From NCBI GenBank assembly GCA_945890485.1, contig CAMDCN010000004.1, forward strand, positions 62,001-126,000: a stretch of DNA of 64,000 bases, in the 5' to 3' direction. A program made the translations under genes and the position numbers. The notes beneath the pieces were generated by a model, which saw only the letters and a program-made list of their open reading frames with translations, searched no databases and had not been told where the DNA came from. Below are positions 9,617 through 18,634 of this stretch, one piece after another (within the stretch, counting starts at the first letter, position 1; every line of letters begins with the position of its first letter). This DNA comes from Candidatus Sulfopaludibacter sp. SbA3 (GTDB lineage: Bacteria > Acidobacteriota > Terriglobia > Bryobacterales > Bryobacteraceae).

Positions 9617-10669
9617 ATGCGCTTTTTCGCCCTCTTCCTCTGTGCCCTCTCGCTGTTCGCCCAGCGGCCCAACACAAACTACGACGAGTCCAAGACCGGC
9701 AAATTCACCCTTCCCGATTTGCTCGGCTCCAAACCGTGGCCCGAACGCCGGGCCGAGATCCTGAAGCTCTACGAGACGCACGTCTTCGGCAACATCATCT
9801 CCGCGAAACTGCCGCTAGAAACCACCGTCAAGGCCAAGGGACCGAACTGGCGCGAGGTGACGTTCACCTTCTCCGGCCAAGGCAAGCAGAAGGCGATCAA
9901 CGTATTGATCGTCACGCCGCCCGGAGCGAAGAAGCCGGTGCCCGCCGTTATCTGCCTCAGCTTTACGCCGCTGCCTACTGTCCTCGGCGGCCACTCCCGC
10001 TGGCCCCTCGATCTGTTCGCCAAGCACGGCTACGCCGTCATCACCGCGCACTATACCGACTTCTTCCCCGACGTAAAGCAAGGCAAGCCCGATTCCGTCC
10101 TCGCCCTGATGCCCCCCGATGAAACCACCAACGCCATGTCGGCTTGGGCCTGGAGCATGAGCCGCATGCTTGACTACGCCCTCACCCAGAAGGACATCGA
10201 CCCCAAGCGCATCGCCGTCGCCGGCCACTCCCGCCTCGGCAAGGCCGCGCTCTGGGCCGGCGCGACGGACCAGCGCTTCGCCGCCGTGATCTCCAACGAC
10301 TCCGGCGAAGGCGGCGCGTCACTCTCCCGCCGCATCTTTGGCGAACATATCGCCGACCTCAACACCAACTTCCCCCACTGGTTCACCGGCAACTTCAAGG
10401 GCTACTCGCAGTCAGTCAACGAACTCCCCGTCGATTCCCACATGCTGCTCGCCCTCGCCGCCCCACGTCCGCTCTATGTCGCCAGCGCCAGCGAAGACCT
10501 CTGGGCGGACCCTCTCGGCGAACTCCTAGCACTCACCGAGGCCAGTAAGGTTTATGAAGCCCTCGGCGTTCCCGAACGCACAGCCTACCACTTGCGCCCC
10601 GGCAAACACGACATCACCGCCTATGACTGGGAGCGGTACCTCCGCTTCCTAAAAGCCACTCTCCGCTAG
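9617..10669 (+). CDS. CE15-like alpha/beta-hydrolase (glucuronoyl esterase family)
   Basis: A 350-residue secreted esterase candidate. Following the signal peptide (1-16, SLFAQ), the alpha/beta-hydrolase fold carries GHSRLGKAALWAG with the nucleophile S205, the signature of carbohydrate esterase family 15 and its bacterial relatives. The catalytic His is probably H331 in RPGKHDIT near the C-terminus. CE15 enzymes cleave ester links between glucuronoyl groups of xylan and lignin; many bacterial members have broader specificity, so the substrate is uncertain. Its end overlaps the convergent lepB by four bases. Confidence 0.78.
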   Translation: MRFFALFLCALSLFAQRPNTNYDESKTGKFTLPDLLGSKPWPERRAEILKLYETHVFGNIISAKLPLETTVKAKGPNWREVTFTFSGQGKQKAINVLIVTPPGAKKPVPAVICLSFTPLPTVLGGHSRWPLDLFAKHGYAVITAHYTDFFPDVKQGKPDSVLALMPPDETTNAMSAWAWSMSRMLDYALTQKDIDPKRIAVAGHSRLGKAALWAGATDQRFAAVISNDSGEGGASLSRRIFGEHIADLNTNFPHWFTGNFKGYSQSVNELPVDSHMLLALAAPRPLYVASASEDLWADPLGELLALTEASKVYEALGVPERTAYHLRPGKHDITAYDWERYLRFLKATLR

Positions 10670-11229
10670 CGAACCATGCCCATGCGCTCGGGCGGCCAGT
10701 AGGCGAACACCGCCTTGCCGTAGATGTAGCGTCGATGCACCGGGCCCCATGCCCGTGAATCGTTCGACGAACTGCGATGGTCGCCCATCACGAAGTAGCT
10801 CTCCTCGGGAACATTCACCGGACCAATCGTCAAGCCATCGCGGAACTCGCGCGGTACGTACTCTTCATCCATCTCTTGGCCATTTAGAATCACCGTACCG
10901 TTGCGAACTTCCACCCGATCACCTGGCATGCCGATCACGCGCTTGATGTAGCTCTTCGAGGGATCGTTAGGAAACCAAAACACCACCGTATCCAGGCGTT
11001 CGATCTCACCGATCCCGAACTTGTAGACGAACTTGTTGATGAAGATCCGCTCCTGATCTTCGAGCGCCGGCATCATGCTCGTGCCTTCCACCTTCACCGG
11101 CTGATACAGAAACAGAATGATGACAATCGCCAGCACCACACTCAGCAACAGATCCCGCAGCCATGCGATCGCGCTCCACACGGAGTGCCGCTCGGCGCTG
11201 GGAGTCGGTTCCACTTCCTCTGGCATCAT
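10666..11229 (-). CDS. lepB: signal peptidase I
   Basis: A 187-residue membrane endopeptidase that removes signal peptides from exported proteins. A single N-terminal transmembrane helix (about 27-43) is followed by the catalytic serine S51 in EGTSMMPAL and the catalytic lysine K96 in YIKRVIGMPGD. Later signatures VPEESYFVMGDHRSSSNDSR (box D/E) are intact. The reading frame continues upstream into the divergent glycosyltransferase, so the start was placed at the tandem ATGATG at 11224-11229. It would serve the many exported proteins encoded in this region. Confidence 0.95.
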   Translation of the reverse strand: MMPEEVEPTPSAERHSVWSAIAWLRDLLLSVVLAIVIILFLYQPVKVEGTSMMPALEDQERIFINKFVYKFGIGEIERLDTVVFWFPNDPSKSYIKRVIGMPGDRVEVRNGTVILNGQEMDEEYVPREFRDGLTIGPVNVPEESYFVMGDHRSSSNDSRAWGPVHRRYIYGKAVFAYWPPERMGMVR

Positions 11230-11262
11230 TGAACCCTCTATGGTAGATTGTAGACCCGAAAA

Positions 11263-11940
11263 ATGCACGCCGCGTTGATCATCCCTGCTCTGAACGAAGA
11301 GGAGTGCATTGCCGACACCTTGAACGGGCTTCCCGCCGGCATGTTTCGCTACGTGATCGTTGCCGACAACGGCTCCACCGATCGCACCGCAGAACTCGCC
11401 CGCGCCCATGGTGCCCTCGTGAGCTTCGAGCCGGAGCGAGGATACGGCGCCACTTGTCTCGCCGCTCTCGCGATGCTGCCCGCCGATGCGGAGATCGTCG
11501 CCTTCCTGCAGGCCGACGGTTCTGAGGACGCCGCCGAAGCGCAGCGCCTGCTCGATCCCATCCGGCGGAACGAAGCCGACCTCGTACTGGGGTCGCGCCC
11601 GCTCGGCCATCCAGAACCCGGCGCCCTGCTACCCCACCAGCGCTTCGGCAATTGGCTGGCCTGCACCCTCATCCAGCTCGTCTACCGCCATTCCTATACG
11701 GATCTCGGCCCCTTTCGCGCCATCCGCCGCAGCAGCCTCGAAACCCTCGCCATGCGGGATCGCAACTACGGATGGACCATTGAGATGCAGATCCGTGCGC
11801 TCCAGCACGGCCTCCGCGTTCAGGAAGTGCCGGTCTCCTACCGGCCCCGGCGCGCCGGTGAGAACAAGGTCTCCGGCCACCTGCGCAGCAGCCTCGCCGC
11901 CGGCTGGATCATCCTCTCGAAAGTCTTTTTCTTACGTTGA
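11263..11940 (+). CDS. family 2 glycosyltransferase (DPM1/GtrB-like)
   Basis: A 225-residue cytoplasmic GT-A glycosyltransferase. It begins with AALIIPALNEEE, has VADNGSTDRT for nucleotide-sugar binding and an acidic QADGSED metal site near residue 84. GSRPLG and SYTDLGPFRAIRR match the dolichyl/polyprenyl-phosphate sugar transferase group. The acceptor is probably a lipid-linked carrier, but it has no C-terminal membrane helices of the GtrB type. It diverges from lepB over 33 bases and its last 32 bases overlap the end of the convergent acyltransferase gene. Confidence 0.85.
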   Translation: MHAALIIPALNEEECIADTLNGLPAGMFRYVIVADNGSTDRTAELARAHGALVSFEPERGYGATCLAALAMLPADAEIVAFLQADGSEDAAEAQRLLDPIRRNEADLVLGSRPLGHPEPGALLPHQRFGNWLACTLIQLVYRHSYTDLGPFRAIRRSSLETLAMRDRNYGWTIEMQIRALQHGLRVQEVPVSYRPRRAGENKVSGHLRSSLAAGWIILSKVFFLR

Positions 11941-13012
11941 GGTCGAACCATTCGCTCTCCACCAACGCTCGCTTGCCGTAGGAGAGGCCGATCATCGAGA
12001 CGACCACCAGCGCGGCGGCGATCGCGGTTTCGAACAGACCCAACTTGCCTTTCAGTGGATCGAACCAGCGGCCGTAGACAATCTCAATGTGCACCCAGTA
12101 GATCAGTAGCGAGGTCGTCCCCAATTGGCGAGGGATGCTGAAGCGCAGAGTGCTGCCCGAAGCTTCGCGCAGCCGCGGCGCCCATTCATTCCAGAAGAAG
12201 GCGAACGAGCAGACCATCAGAATCACCCCGCACTTGATCAGCGTCAGGCACGGGCTGTCCAACCAGAACTCGCTGTTTGGATAAACCCCATACGGGAGAT
12301 TCGAGATGTATTGGCACAGATAGGCCAACGCGAACCCGCCCCAGCCCACCCATTGCATCACCTGCTCGCGGCTCGACTCGGGAATCAACCGGAACGCCGT
12401 ACCGCCGGCCATCCCCGCCGCCACGAACGATCCCCATGGGAAGAGCGAGAAGCCATTGTAGTCCGGCGCAAAATAGCTGCGAATGATTTCGTTCGGCGCC
12501 AGTTCTTTCCAATCGCTCACCAGCGGCGCGCCAAAGGCGATCAACGCCGCAATGAACAACGCGCCGCGCACCCGCTGCATCCGCCGCAGCGCAGCCACTG
12601 GCGCCAGCATCACGCAAGCCGCACCCATGCAGTTCAGGATGTCCACCCGCAACAGCCCCGACCATGCGCCGTAAGGATAGTAGAACAGCCACATCTGAAA
12701 GCGGAACAGGATCGCTAAGCCACCCAGATATCCCGCCCGGCGCAGCGCCGCCAGGGCACGTTCCCACGGCGTGGCGCCTTTCTTCTCTCGGCTGTCGACC
12801 AGAAAAGCTAGCGTCACTCCAGCCAGAAACAGGAACACGGCCGGCGCCACGCCCCCAGGAAACTGCGATAGCACGTACACCCCGGAGTCCCGCAGCCCTT
12901 TGTCCGTGAAGCTTTCCCACACATGGCCCTGCAGCATGATCAGCGTGGCCATGCCACGGGTCCAGTCAATAAATGCCAGCCGGTCCTTTACAATCCCCTG
13001 TTGCGTCGACAA
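11909..13012 (-). CDS. multi-pass membrane acyltransferase (DUF1624/HGSNAT-like)
   Basis: A 367-residue integral membrane protein with about ten hydrophobic helices. The N-terminal RLAFIDWTRGMATLIMLQGH (11-30) matches the start of the heparan-alpha-glucosaminide N-acetyltransferase/DUF1624 group, with a likely functional His at H30 and a later DILNCMG motif. Such proteins move acyl groups from the cytoplasm onto extracytoplasmic glycans or lipids; substrate unknown. No ATG precedes the conserved FIDWTRG, so the most plausible start is TTG 13012. That leaves only 18 bases to the divergent amidohydrolase gene, so the promoters must lie inside neighbouring coding sequence. Its 3' end overlaps the glycosyltransferase. 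Confidence 0.75.
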   Translation of the reverse strand: MSTQQGIVKDRLAFIDWTRGMATLIMLQGHVWESFTDKGLRDSGVYVLSQFPGGVAPAVFLFLAGVTLAFLVDSREKKGATPWERALAALRRAGYLGGLAILFRFQMWLFYYPYGAWSGLLRVDILNCMGAACVMLAPVAALRRMQRVRGALFIAALIAFGAPLVSDWKELAPNEIIRSYFAPDYNGFSLFPWGSFVAAGMAGGTAFRLIPESSREQVMQWVGWGGFALAYLCQYISNLPYGVYPNSEFWLDSPCLTLIKCGVILMVCSFAFFWNEWAPRLREASGSTLRFSIPRQLGTTSLLIYWVHIEIVYGRWFDPLKGKLGLFETAIAAALVVVSMIGLSYGKRALVESEWFDLNVRKRLSRG

Positions 13013-13030
13013 TCTTTCATAATAGAGCGA

Positions 13031-13882
13031 ATGACGCGCCGCCAACTGCTGGCCTCCCTCCTCGCCCCCGAACCGATTATCGACATCCATCAGCACACCC
13101 CGTACACCGGACGTACGGACGAAGAACTCGTCCGGCACCAGGAGGTGATGGGAGTGACGATGTCCTTCCTCTTGCCCGCCGGAAAGAAGTATGGCCTTGC
13201 GGCCGGTGCGGGAGGAAACGACATCTGCGTGCGGCTCGCCAAGCAGTATCCGCAGCGGTTTAAGTTCTTCGCCAACGAGGCGCCCGATGAGCCCGACGCC
13301 CGGCGCACCATGGAGAAGTATCTGAAGCTCGGCGCCATCGGCATTGGCGAGCAGAAGTTCCCCCTCGATTGCGATGGACCGGAGGTCCGCGCCGTGGCGG
13401 AGTTGGCCCGGGACTACAAGGTGCCCGTCCTGCTCCATTTCGAACACAACACCTACAATCTTGGTTTCAACCGGTTCTATCGCGTCCTGGAAAAATACCC
13501 GACCGTAAACTTCATCGGTCATGCGCAGACGTGGTGGGGCAACATCGACGCCGCACTCGAACAGGAAATACTCTATCCGCGGACGAAAGTGACGCCCGGC
13601 GGCATCACCGACCGCTACCTGGCCAACTACCCCAACATGTTCGCCGACATGAGCGCGGGCAGCGGCCTGAACGCGCTGCTCCGCGATGAGGATCACGCGC
13701 GCGGCTTCCTGGATCGCCATCAGAACAAACTGCTCTATGGGAGCGACTGCAACGACCGGGACGGCCAGGGCGAGCGTTGCAGCGGCGGCAAGCAGATCGA
13801 AGCCATCCGCCGTTTGGCGCCGAACAAAGCGGCCGAGCGCAAAATTCTGTACGAGAACTCGAAGCGGCTGTTCCGCCTCTAA
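13031..13882 (+). CDS. amidohydrolase family protein
   Basis: A 283-residue protein of the amidohydrolase-2 superfamily. It begins with a short twin-arginine-like stretch (TRRQLLASLLAPEP) and then the metal motif DIHQH. Later conserved elements are VLLHFEH, FIGHAQTWWGN and LLYGSDCND, the last holding the usual catalytic Asp. The reaction is not recognisable. The start ATG 13031 was chosen over upstream codons because the preceding residues overlap the divergent gene and do not look protein-like. It converges with the cupredoxin-like gene with a 4-base overlap. Confidence 0.78.
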   Translation: MTRRQLLASLLAPEPIIDIHQHTPYTGRTDEELVRHQEVMGVTMSFLLPAGKKYGLAAGAGGNDICVRLAKQYPQRFKFFANEAPDEPDARRTMEKYLKLGAIGIGEQKFPLDCDGPEVRAVAELARDYKVPVLLHFEHNTYNLGFNRFYRVLEKYPTVNFIGHAQTWWGNIDAALEQEILYPRTKVTPGGITDRYLANYPNMFADMSAGSGLNALLRDEDHARGFLDRHQNKLLYGSDCNDRDGQGERCSGGKQIEAIRRLAPNKAAERKILYENSKRLFRL

Positions 13883-14589
13883 TCGCGGAAAGCCAAAGCC
13901 ACGGAGGCCGGCTTACCGGCTTCCACCATCAACTCCTGCGTGAGTTCACCCAGCGACTCGTGCCAAACGGCTAGCGTATATTTGCCGGGCGGCAGGTCTG
14001 GCCATGCGAATTTGCCGGCCCCATCCGTCACGGCCAGAAACGGATGCTCCAGCACGCCGATGTAGGACCGCATCCAGTTATGCACGTTGCACTTCACGGG
14101 AATCATTACCTCGGGGACCGCGAATTTTCGCTGGAGATCGGCCGCTCCGGGAGGTTGCTGCTGGTTCCAATCGCGATTTGCCTTCGGTGTCGGGTGGATA
14201 TTATGCGACACCGGGTCTGCGTTCTTCACAGCCAGCGTCTGGCCTGTGCGCAGCGCCAATACCCGCGGAACGAACTGGCAGCCACGCTGTTCGAGCACAA
14301 CGGCTTCGGCGGGCGCCGGGAACTTGCGATTTTCGAGTCCGGTTTTGATATAAACGAAAGCGTTCGCCAGGCCGCCCCCGTCGGAAACCAGGATTCGATC
14401 CTCCGAGACCGGCCCGGAATGCAGTTTTTGGCATTCTTCCTCGGCCTCCATCGAGAGCACCTTCGAGGCGCGAGTGGCGCCGTTGTAGGTGATCGTGCCA
14501 GACAAAGGCACTCCCGGCACCACCGGTTCCGGTACGGCACAGCCTGACATCCCGACCACTGCGGCAACCAATGCAATGCGGATTCTCAT
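13879..14589 (-). CDS. cupredoxin-like lipoprotein
   Basis: A 236-residue exported lipoprotein (lipobox ending at C17, GMSGC). Residues about 95-180 form a plastocyanin-like domain: NADPVSHN supplies a candidate copper ligand H129, and PVKCNVHNWM supplies C167, H170 and M173. This Cys-His-Met arrangement with an upstream His is the blue-copper pattern. The C-terminal part (185-236, AVTDGAGKFAWPDLPPGKYTLAVWH) is a carboxypeptidase-regulatory/transthyretin-like beta-sandwich. It ends a five-gene operon and overlaps the di-haem peroxidase gene by ATGA. Inferred role: small electron carrier facing the periplasm, perhaps serving the peroxidase. Confidence 0.8.
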   Translation of the reverse strand: MRIRIALVAAVVGMSGCAVPEPVVPGVPLSGTITYNGATRASKVLSMEAEEECQKLHSGPVSEDRILVSDGGGLANAFVYIKTGLENRKFPAPAEAVVLEQRGCQFVPRVLALRTGQTLAVKNADPVSHNIHPTPKANRDWNQQQPPGAADLQRKFAVPEVMIPVKCNVHNWMRSYIGVLEHPFLAVTDGAGKFAWPDLPPGKYTLAVWHESLGELTQELMVEAGKPASVALAFRD

Positions 14590-15578
14590 TTGGGTTCTCC
14601 CGTCAGCGATTCCAGAAACGCCACCAGGTCAGCCCGCTCCTGCCGTGTGAACGAGGTGAGCGGCTGAATCAGCGGATCCAACTGCGGGTTCGCATTGCCG
14701 CCACCCACATAAAAATCGACGACCTCTTTCAACGTCTTCAGGCTGCCATCGTGCATATAGGGGGCCGTCTCGGCAATGTTTCGCAGGCTCGGCGTCCGGA
14801 ACGCCCCCCGGTCCTCTTCCCGCTTGGTTACCGCATAGCGGCCCTGATCGATCAGATTCCCGGCCGGGTCCATGCCGACGCCGAGATTGTGAAACTTCTG
14901 GTCGGTGAATAGCGCGTGGTCCGCGGCGATCGTGTGGCAAAGCGCGCAGTTCGCTTTTCCGCGAAACAAAGCCAAGCCTCGCTGGGCCTCCTCGCTCAAG
15001 GCCGTCTTGTCGCCGCCAAACACAAACCGATCGAACGCCGAATTGCCCCGCACCAGTGTCCGTTCGTACGCCGCGATAGCCCGCGTGATCCGTTCGAGCG
15101 TGACGGTTTCATCGCCATACGCCGCCGCGATCAGACGCCGCAACTCCGGGTCGGCCTCGACACTCGCCACCACGCCCCGGCTCGAATGACCCATTTCCAC
15201 CGGGTTCATCATGGGCCCTCCAGCTTGATCTTCCAGAGTAGCGGCCCGGCCATCCCAGAATTGGCTGCTCCAATACGCCGCGTTCCAAACTGATGGCGCA
15301 TTGCGATTGCCACGCCCTCCGTTTACCCCGGGGGACGCCGCGCGAGGGTCCGCGAACCCGTTGCCTGGTTGGTGACAACTCGCGCAGGAAACCGATCGAT
15401 CCACCGAGAGCGTCGGACTGAAGAACAGCTTCTTTCCGAGTTCGACAGCCGCCGCGGGTGCTCCGGCCGGCGCGGCAGGCAAACCCAGCGGCACGGCAAT
15501 CGGCTCCGGCTGACCAACGAACTCCGCCTTCGTGCAGGCAGCCATCATTGCAACCGCCACCAAAAGCAGCCAACGCAT
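14586..15578 (-). CDS. di-haem cytochrome c peroxidase / MauG-family lipoprotein
   Basis: A 330-residue periplasmic di-haem protein of the CcpA/MauG family. It has two c-type haem sites, CASCH (C65-H69) and CALCH (C211-H215). The intervening FWDGRAATLEDQA and the C-terminal RTPSLRNIAETAPYMHDGSL are typical. An N-terminal lipobox (MMAAC, C15) suggests membrane anchoring. CcpA reduces hydrogen peroxide, while MauG-type members oxidise protein side chains; which applies here cannot be decided from sequence. ATG 15578 lies two bases after the stop of the YVTN gene, and its end overlaps the cupredoxin-like gene. Electrons could come from that cupredoxin or the upstream cytochrome c. Confidence 0.9.
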   Translation of the reverse strand: MRWLLLVAVAMMAACTKAEFVGQPEPIAVPLGLPAAPAGAPAAAVELGKKLFFSPTLSVDRSVSCASCHQPGNGFADPRAASPGVNGGRGNRNAPSVWNAAYWSSQFWDGRAATLEDQAGGPMMNPVEMGHSSRGVVASVEADPELRRLIAAAYGDETVTLERITRAIAAYERTLVRGNSAFDRFVFGGDKTALSEEAQRGLALFRGKANCALCHTIAADHALFTDQKFHNLGVGMDPAGNLIDQGRYAVTKREEDRGAFRTPSLRNIAETAPYMHDGSLKTLKEVVDFYVGGGNANPQLDPLIQPLTSFTRQERADLVAFLESLTGEPK

Positions 15579-15580
15579 CG

Positions 15581-16606
15581 CTACTGTCCGATCACCACCA
15601 CGCCCCACGGCCGTTCACCCGCCTTGATTTTTCGAACCACTTGCATCGTGGCCACGTCGATCACCGACACATCATTGGATGGTCCATTCGCCGAAAAGAG
15701 CATCTTTTCGTCTGGGGATAGCGCAATCCCCCACGGACGCTGGCCCGCTTCCACCGAACCCACCACCTTGTCGGTTTTCGTGTCGATCGCCAACACCTTC
15801 TTGCCTCTGCCCGTGCTGACGTAGAGGCGGCTGCCATCTCGCGTCAGCGCCGTGCCCATCGGCTTCAAGCCGGGCTCCAGCGTGACGGAGCCTGTCGCTA
15901 CCATTTTTTCGAGATCCAGAATCGTCAGGTTCCCATCGTTTTCGTTGGTGACATATGCCCGTTTCCCATCCGGCATAACCGCCACGTCGCGCGGCCGTCG
16001 ACCCACCTTGATCGTCTTCAGGGATACGCCCGCCGCCGTATCGACAACGGCCACCGTCCCGTCGTCCTCGGAAGTCACATAGGCCAGCTTGCCGTCCGGG
16101 CTCAGCCTGACGCCCTCGGGCTCCTCGCCCGTGGGAATCGTCTTCAGCACAGAGCCGTCGGCAATTCGAATAATGCTCGCCCCCGCCGCGTCCTCGTTCG
16201 CCACATAGATCAGAGTCCCATCTTTGCTGATGGCGAACTGCTCCGGATCCGACCCCCCAAAGAACTTCCGCACAACCTTCCGCTGCGCCAGGTCCACCAC
16301 GCCAATGCCGTCGGCCGACTTGTCCGGCGGAGGCAGCGTGCTCTCGTCAACGCCCGGAGGCGCCGAAGGCGACCCGCTGAGCGCAACGAAGATCTGACCG
16401 CCGAAGGCCTGCACGCCGCGGGGCCTTTTGCCGAGCGGGATCCGGGCTAGTTCATCCGGTTTGGCCGGATCGATAACGGTCAAGTCGCCGGAGCCCTCAT
16501 TCGTCACATAGACCAAGTACGGCGGCTTCACTTCCGCCACCGGCTCCGGAGCCTTCGAACAAGCGACGCCGAACAGCGCCAGAGCCACGGGCAGCAATTT
16601 CTTCAT
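15581..16606 (-). CDS. YVTN beta-propeller lipoprotein
   Basis: A 341-residue exported lipoprotein (lipobox FGVAC, C16) made almost entirely of YVTN-type beta-propeller blades: YVTNEGSGDLTVID, YVANEDAAG, YVTSEDDGTVAVVD, YVTNENDGNLTILD, YVSTGRG and FSANGPSNDVSVID, giving about seven blades. Such propellers act as binding scaffolds in periplasmic redox clusters and metal metabolism. No catalytic residue is evident. It lies six bases downstream of the cytochrome-HhH gene and two bases before the di-haem peroxidase, so it is the middle of the operon. Confidence 0.87.
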   Translation of the reverse strand: MKKLLPVALALFGVACSKAPEPVAEVKPPYLVYVTNEGSGDLTVIDPAKPDELARIPLGKRPRGVQAFGGQIFVALSGSPSAPPGVDESTLPPPDKSADGIGVVDLAQRKVVRKFFGGSDPEQFAISKDGTLIYVANEDAAGASIIRIADGSVLKTIPTGEEPEGVRLSPDGKLAYVTSEDDGTVAVVDTAAGVSLKTIKVGRRPRDVAVMPDGKRAYVTNENDGNLTILDLEKMVATGSVTLEPGLKPMGTALTRDGSRLYVSTGRGKKVLAIDTKTDKVVGSVEAGQRPWGIALSPDEKMLFSANGPSNDVSVIDVATMQVVRKIKAGERPWGVVVIGQ

Positions 16607-16612
16607 ATCGCC

Positions 16613-17059
16613 TCAATATGCAATACGGTCTTTCTTCTCTTCGAGCTTGGCCGCATCGAGACCGGGCACCTTCAACAGATCTTCGAACGACTTGAAGTTG
16701 CCATGCTCCTTACGCCAAGCCAATACCGCCGAAGCCTGCGACCGCTTCAAGCTCAGCCCGCTTTCCATTTGAATCGCCGTGGCGGTGTTGACGTTAACGC
16801 GCGGCACATCCTCCGCCGGGAAATTCTTCACGAGGTAGTCGACCACCAACGCGTACTCCTGGTCGGTCGCCTTCATGCCGAACGCGGTCATCTTCGTCAT
16901 CGACTTTTCCCAACCACCACGGTCGAGCCGAGGTGAAATCGCCCTCGCTATCTCGTGGCACTGTTTGCAGAGCCTTTCGGTCTCTGCTTTCCCCGGGCCG
17001 TCGGGTAGCGTCTGTGCGGATGCCGAAACGGCCAACACCAGAATCAAAAGGGATCGCAT
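16613..17059 (-). CDS. cytochrome c domain fused to helix-hairpin-helix domain
   Basis: A 148-residue exported protein. The signal peptide (1-16, SASAQ) is followed by a single haem motif CKQCH (C31-H35) and the segment RGGWEKSMTKMTAFGM, which resembles the haem-binding domains of quinohaemoprotein amine dehydrogenases. Residues about 89-148 (VNVNTATAIQMESGLSLKRSQ onward) are a tandem helix-hairpin-helix unit of the ComEA type, normally DNA-binding. The fusion is unusual; in the periplasm the HhH part may bind protein rather than DNA. It lies nine bases after the PQQ-type propeller gene and six bases before the YVTN gene. Confidence 0.85.
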   Translation of the reverse strand: MRSLLILVLAVSASAQTLPDGPGKAETERLCKQCHEIARAISPRLDRGGWEKSMTKMTAFGMKATDQEYALVVDYLVKNFPAEDVPRVNVNTATAIQMESGLSLKRSQASAVLAWRKEHGNFKSFEDLLKVPGLDAAKLEEKKDRIAY

Positions 17060-17068
17060 AGTTCTATT

Positions 17069-18634
17069 TTAGATCTCGAACGGGAAGCTGAACACGTACT
17101 GGGTGCCTTCATAGGTCGCCACGTACACGCGGCTATCCCCCGCCGAAAGTCCTCCACTATGAACAAAAGACGTCATCGTGGCGCCCGAGTTCCACAACTC
17201 TTTTCCCGTCGCGCTATCCAAGGCGTAGAGCACCGCCGGAACTGACTTTTCGACAGTCGTCTTCACGCTATCGGAGCGAAACTCACCCGAGGAAAGCGCG
17301 AACACGACGCCGTTGATGACCACCGGAGTCATGGGCGAAACCAGGTCGCGCGAGGTCCACGCCACCTCCAACTTCCCTTCTCCGTCCAGCTTGAACGCCG
17401 TAATGTTCTTACCCGAAGGCGCCAGAATCCAGCGCGTGCCCGACGGATCCTGCCAACTGGCCAAGCCGCCAGCCTGGTAGCCCGGGGTCGCAAAGGCGGC
17501 CGACTGCGCGAACGGCTTGCTGAGGTCGCCTGTATCCACCACCTGCAGATGCCCTTGCGCACTGGTCGCGGCAACCAGATTCTTCCCCTTGAATTCAAAC
17601 ACCACCGGCGACGATGTAAATTCCCCGGCGGTCGATTTGTACGATCCCTTCTGCGTCAAGGTTTTCGCCGCGAGCGCCGAAAGTTCCGCGCCGGCGGTCA
17701 CATAGACGGTCCCATCTGGGGCGATCGCCGGGCCCGCAGTGCCCGCTACGTTCGCCGGAGCCTTCCACTTGCTAACCGACTTGCCGTCCATATCGAGCGC
17801 CCAGACGCCATTGTCAACGCCCGAACAGGAGTTCTGCGTAGCGACGTAGGCAAACCGGTCAACGACCACCAACCCGTTCGCGTTAGCACCCACGGGCAGG
17901 AACGGCACCGCGGGCGCCGGCTCCTCGCCGTTTGAAACATAGAGCGAATGCAGTTGGCCATCGCCGGTTAACGCGTTGACCCACTGAATGCGTGGCGAAA
18001 ACGGACTCGGCGCCGCCGGAGCGGCTGGCTTGGCGGCCGCCACGGGAGGCGGCGGAGCGGGACGGGGAACGTCCCGGCGGATGGTCACCGCGCCCTCGTA
18101 AGGCTCCCCGACGCCGGATTTCGCGGGGGTACCGCGGCCGGGGCCGGAACCCGTCGGAACAGGCCGATATGCGAGAACGGTGGGCCGAGTGACATTGGAC
18201 GTCATTCCGCCAGGGCACGCTACGGTGCCGGCCATTCGATTGGACTTCGCAGCGTAGCTCTTCTCCCACTCCACGCGAGAAAGATGCAAGTCGTAGGCGA
18301 TCACGCGGTCATTGCTCGCGCCGAAGAAACCCAGCGTTCGGAAACCACGGTAGCTGATGTAGAAATCGAGCAGCGCAGGCGGCGTCAGGGTGTTCAATTG
18401 CCGGGCCGTATTCACTGGCTTGGCCTTCCAAAGCAGCCCAAACCCCGGCTTGCTCATCGACGCCTTCGAAATCTTCTCATCGTTCCGAACCCAGTACGAT
18501 CGCTGGGCATCAAAACCGTTCGTCATCCAGTCGCCGCTGCCTCGTTGGGCAAACGCAACCGGCGACTGCAAGGCCAAAAGCAAGCCCGCGGTAGCCAAAG
18601 GAATTCTACGCAGAACCAAGGGTGTCATCTCCAT
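17069..18634 (-). CDS. PQQ-type beta-propeller protein, exported (paralogue A)
   Basis: A 521-residue secreted protein. The signal peptide is at 1-30 (SPVAFAQ). Propeller blades include VWALDMDGKSVSKWKAP, AAKTLTQKGSYKS, LVAATSAQGHLQVVDTG and [17 protein letters not shown] Pro/Ala-rich insertion lies near residues 175-215. It shares its opening (DWMTNGFDAQRSYW), CPGGMTSNVT and its ending with the divergent gene at 18713, indicating a duplicated pair. I see no clear alcohol-dehydrogenase active site, so binding of PQQ is not assured. It leads the five-gene redox operon. Start: ATG 18634 or 18628; both precede the same signal peptide, and GGA lies directly upstream. Confidence 0.82.
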   Translation of the reverse strand: MEMTPLVLRRIPLATAGLLLALQSPVAFAQRGSGDWMTNGFDAQRSYWVRNDEKISKASMSKPGFGLLWKAKPVNTARQLNTLTPPALLDFYISYRGFRTLGFFGASNDRVIAYDLHLSRVEWEKSYAAKSNRMAGTVACPGGMTSNVTRPTVLAYRPVPTGSGPGRGTPAKSGVGEPYEGAVTIRRDVPRPAPPPPVAAAKPAAPAAPSPFSPRIQWVNALTGDGQLHSLYVSNGEEPAPAVPFLPVGANANGLVVVDRFAYVATQNSCSGVDNGVWALDMDGKSVSKWKAPANVAGTAGPAIAPDGTVYVTAGAELSALAAKTLTQKGSYKSTAGEFTSSPVVFEFKGKNLVAATSAQGHLQVVDTGDLSKPFAQSAAFATPGYQAGGLASWQDPSGTRWILAPSGKNITAFKLDGEGKLEVAWTSRDLVSPMTPVVINGVVFALSSGEFRSDSVKTTVEKSVPAVLYALDSATGKELWNSGATMTSFVHSGGLSAGDSRVYVATYEGTQYVFSFPFEI

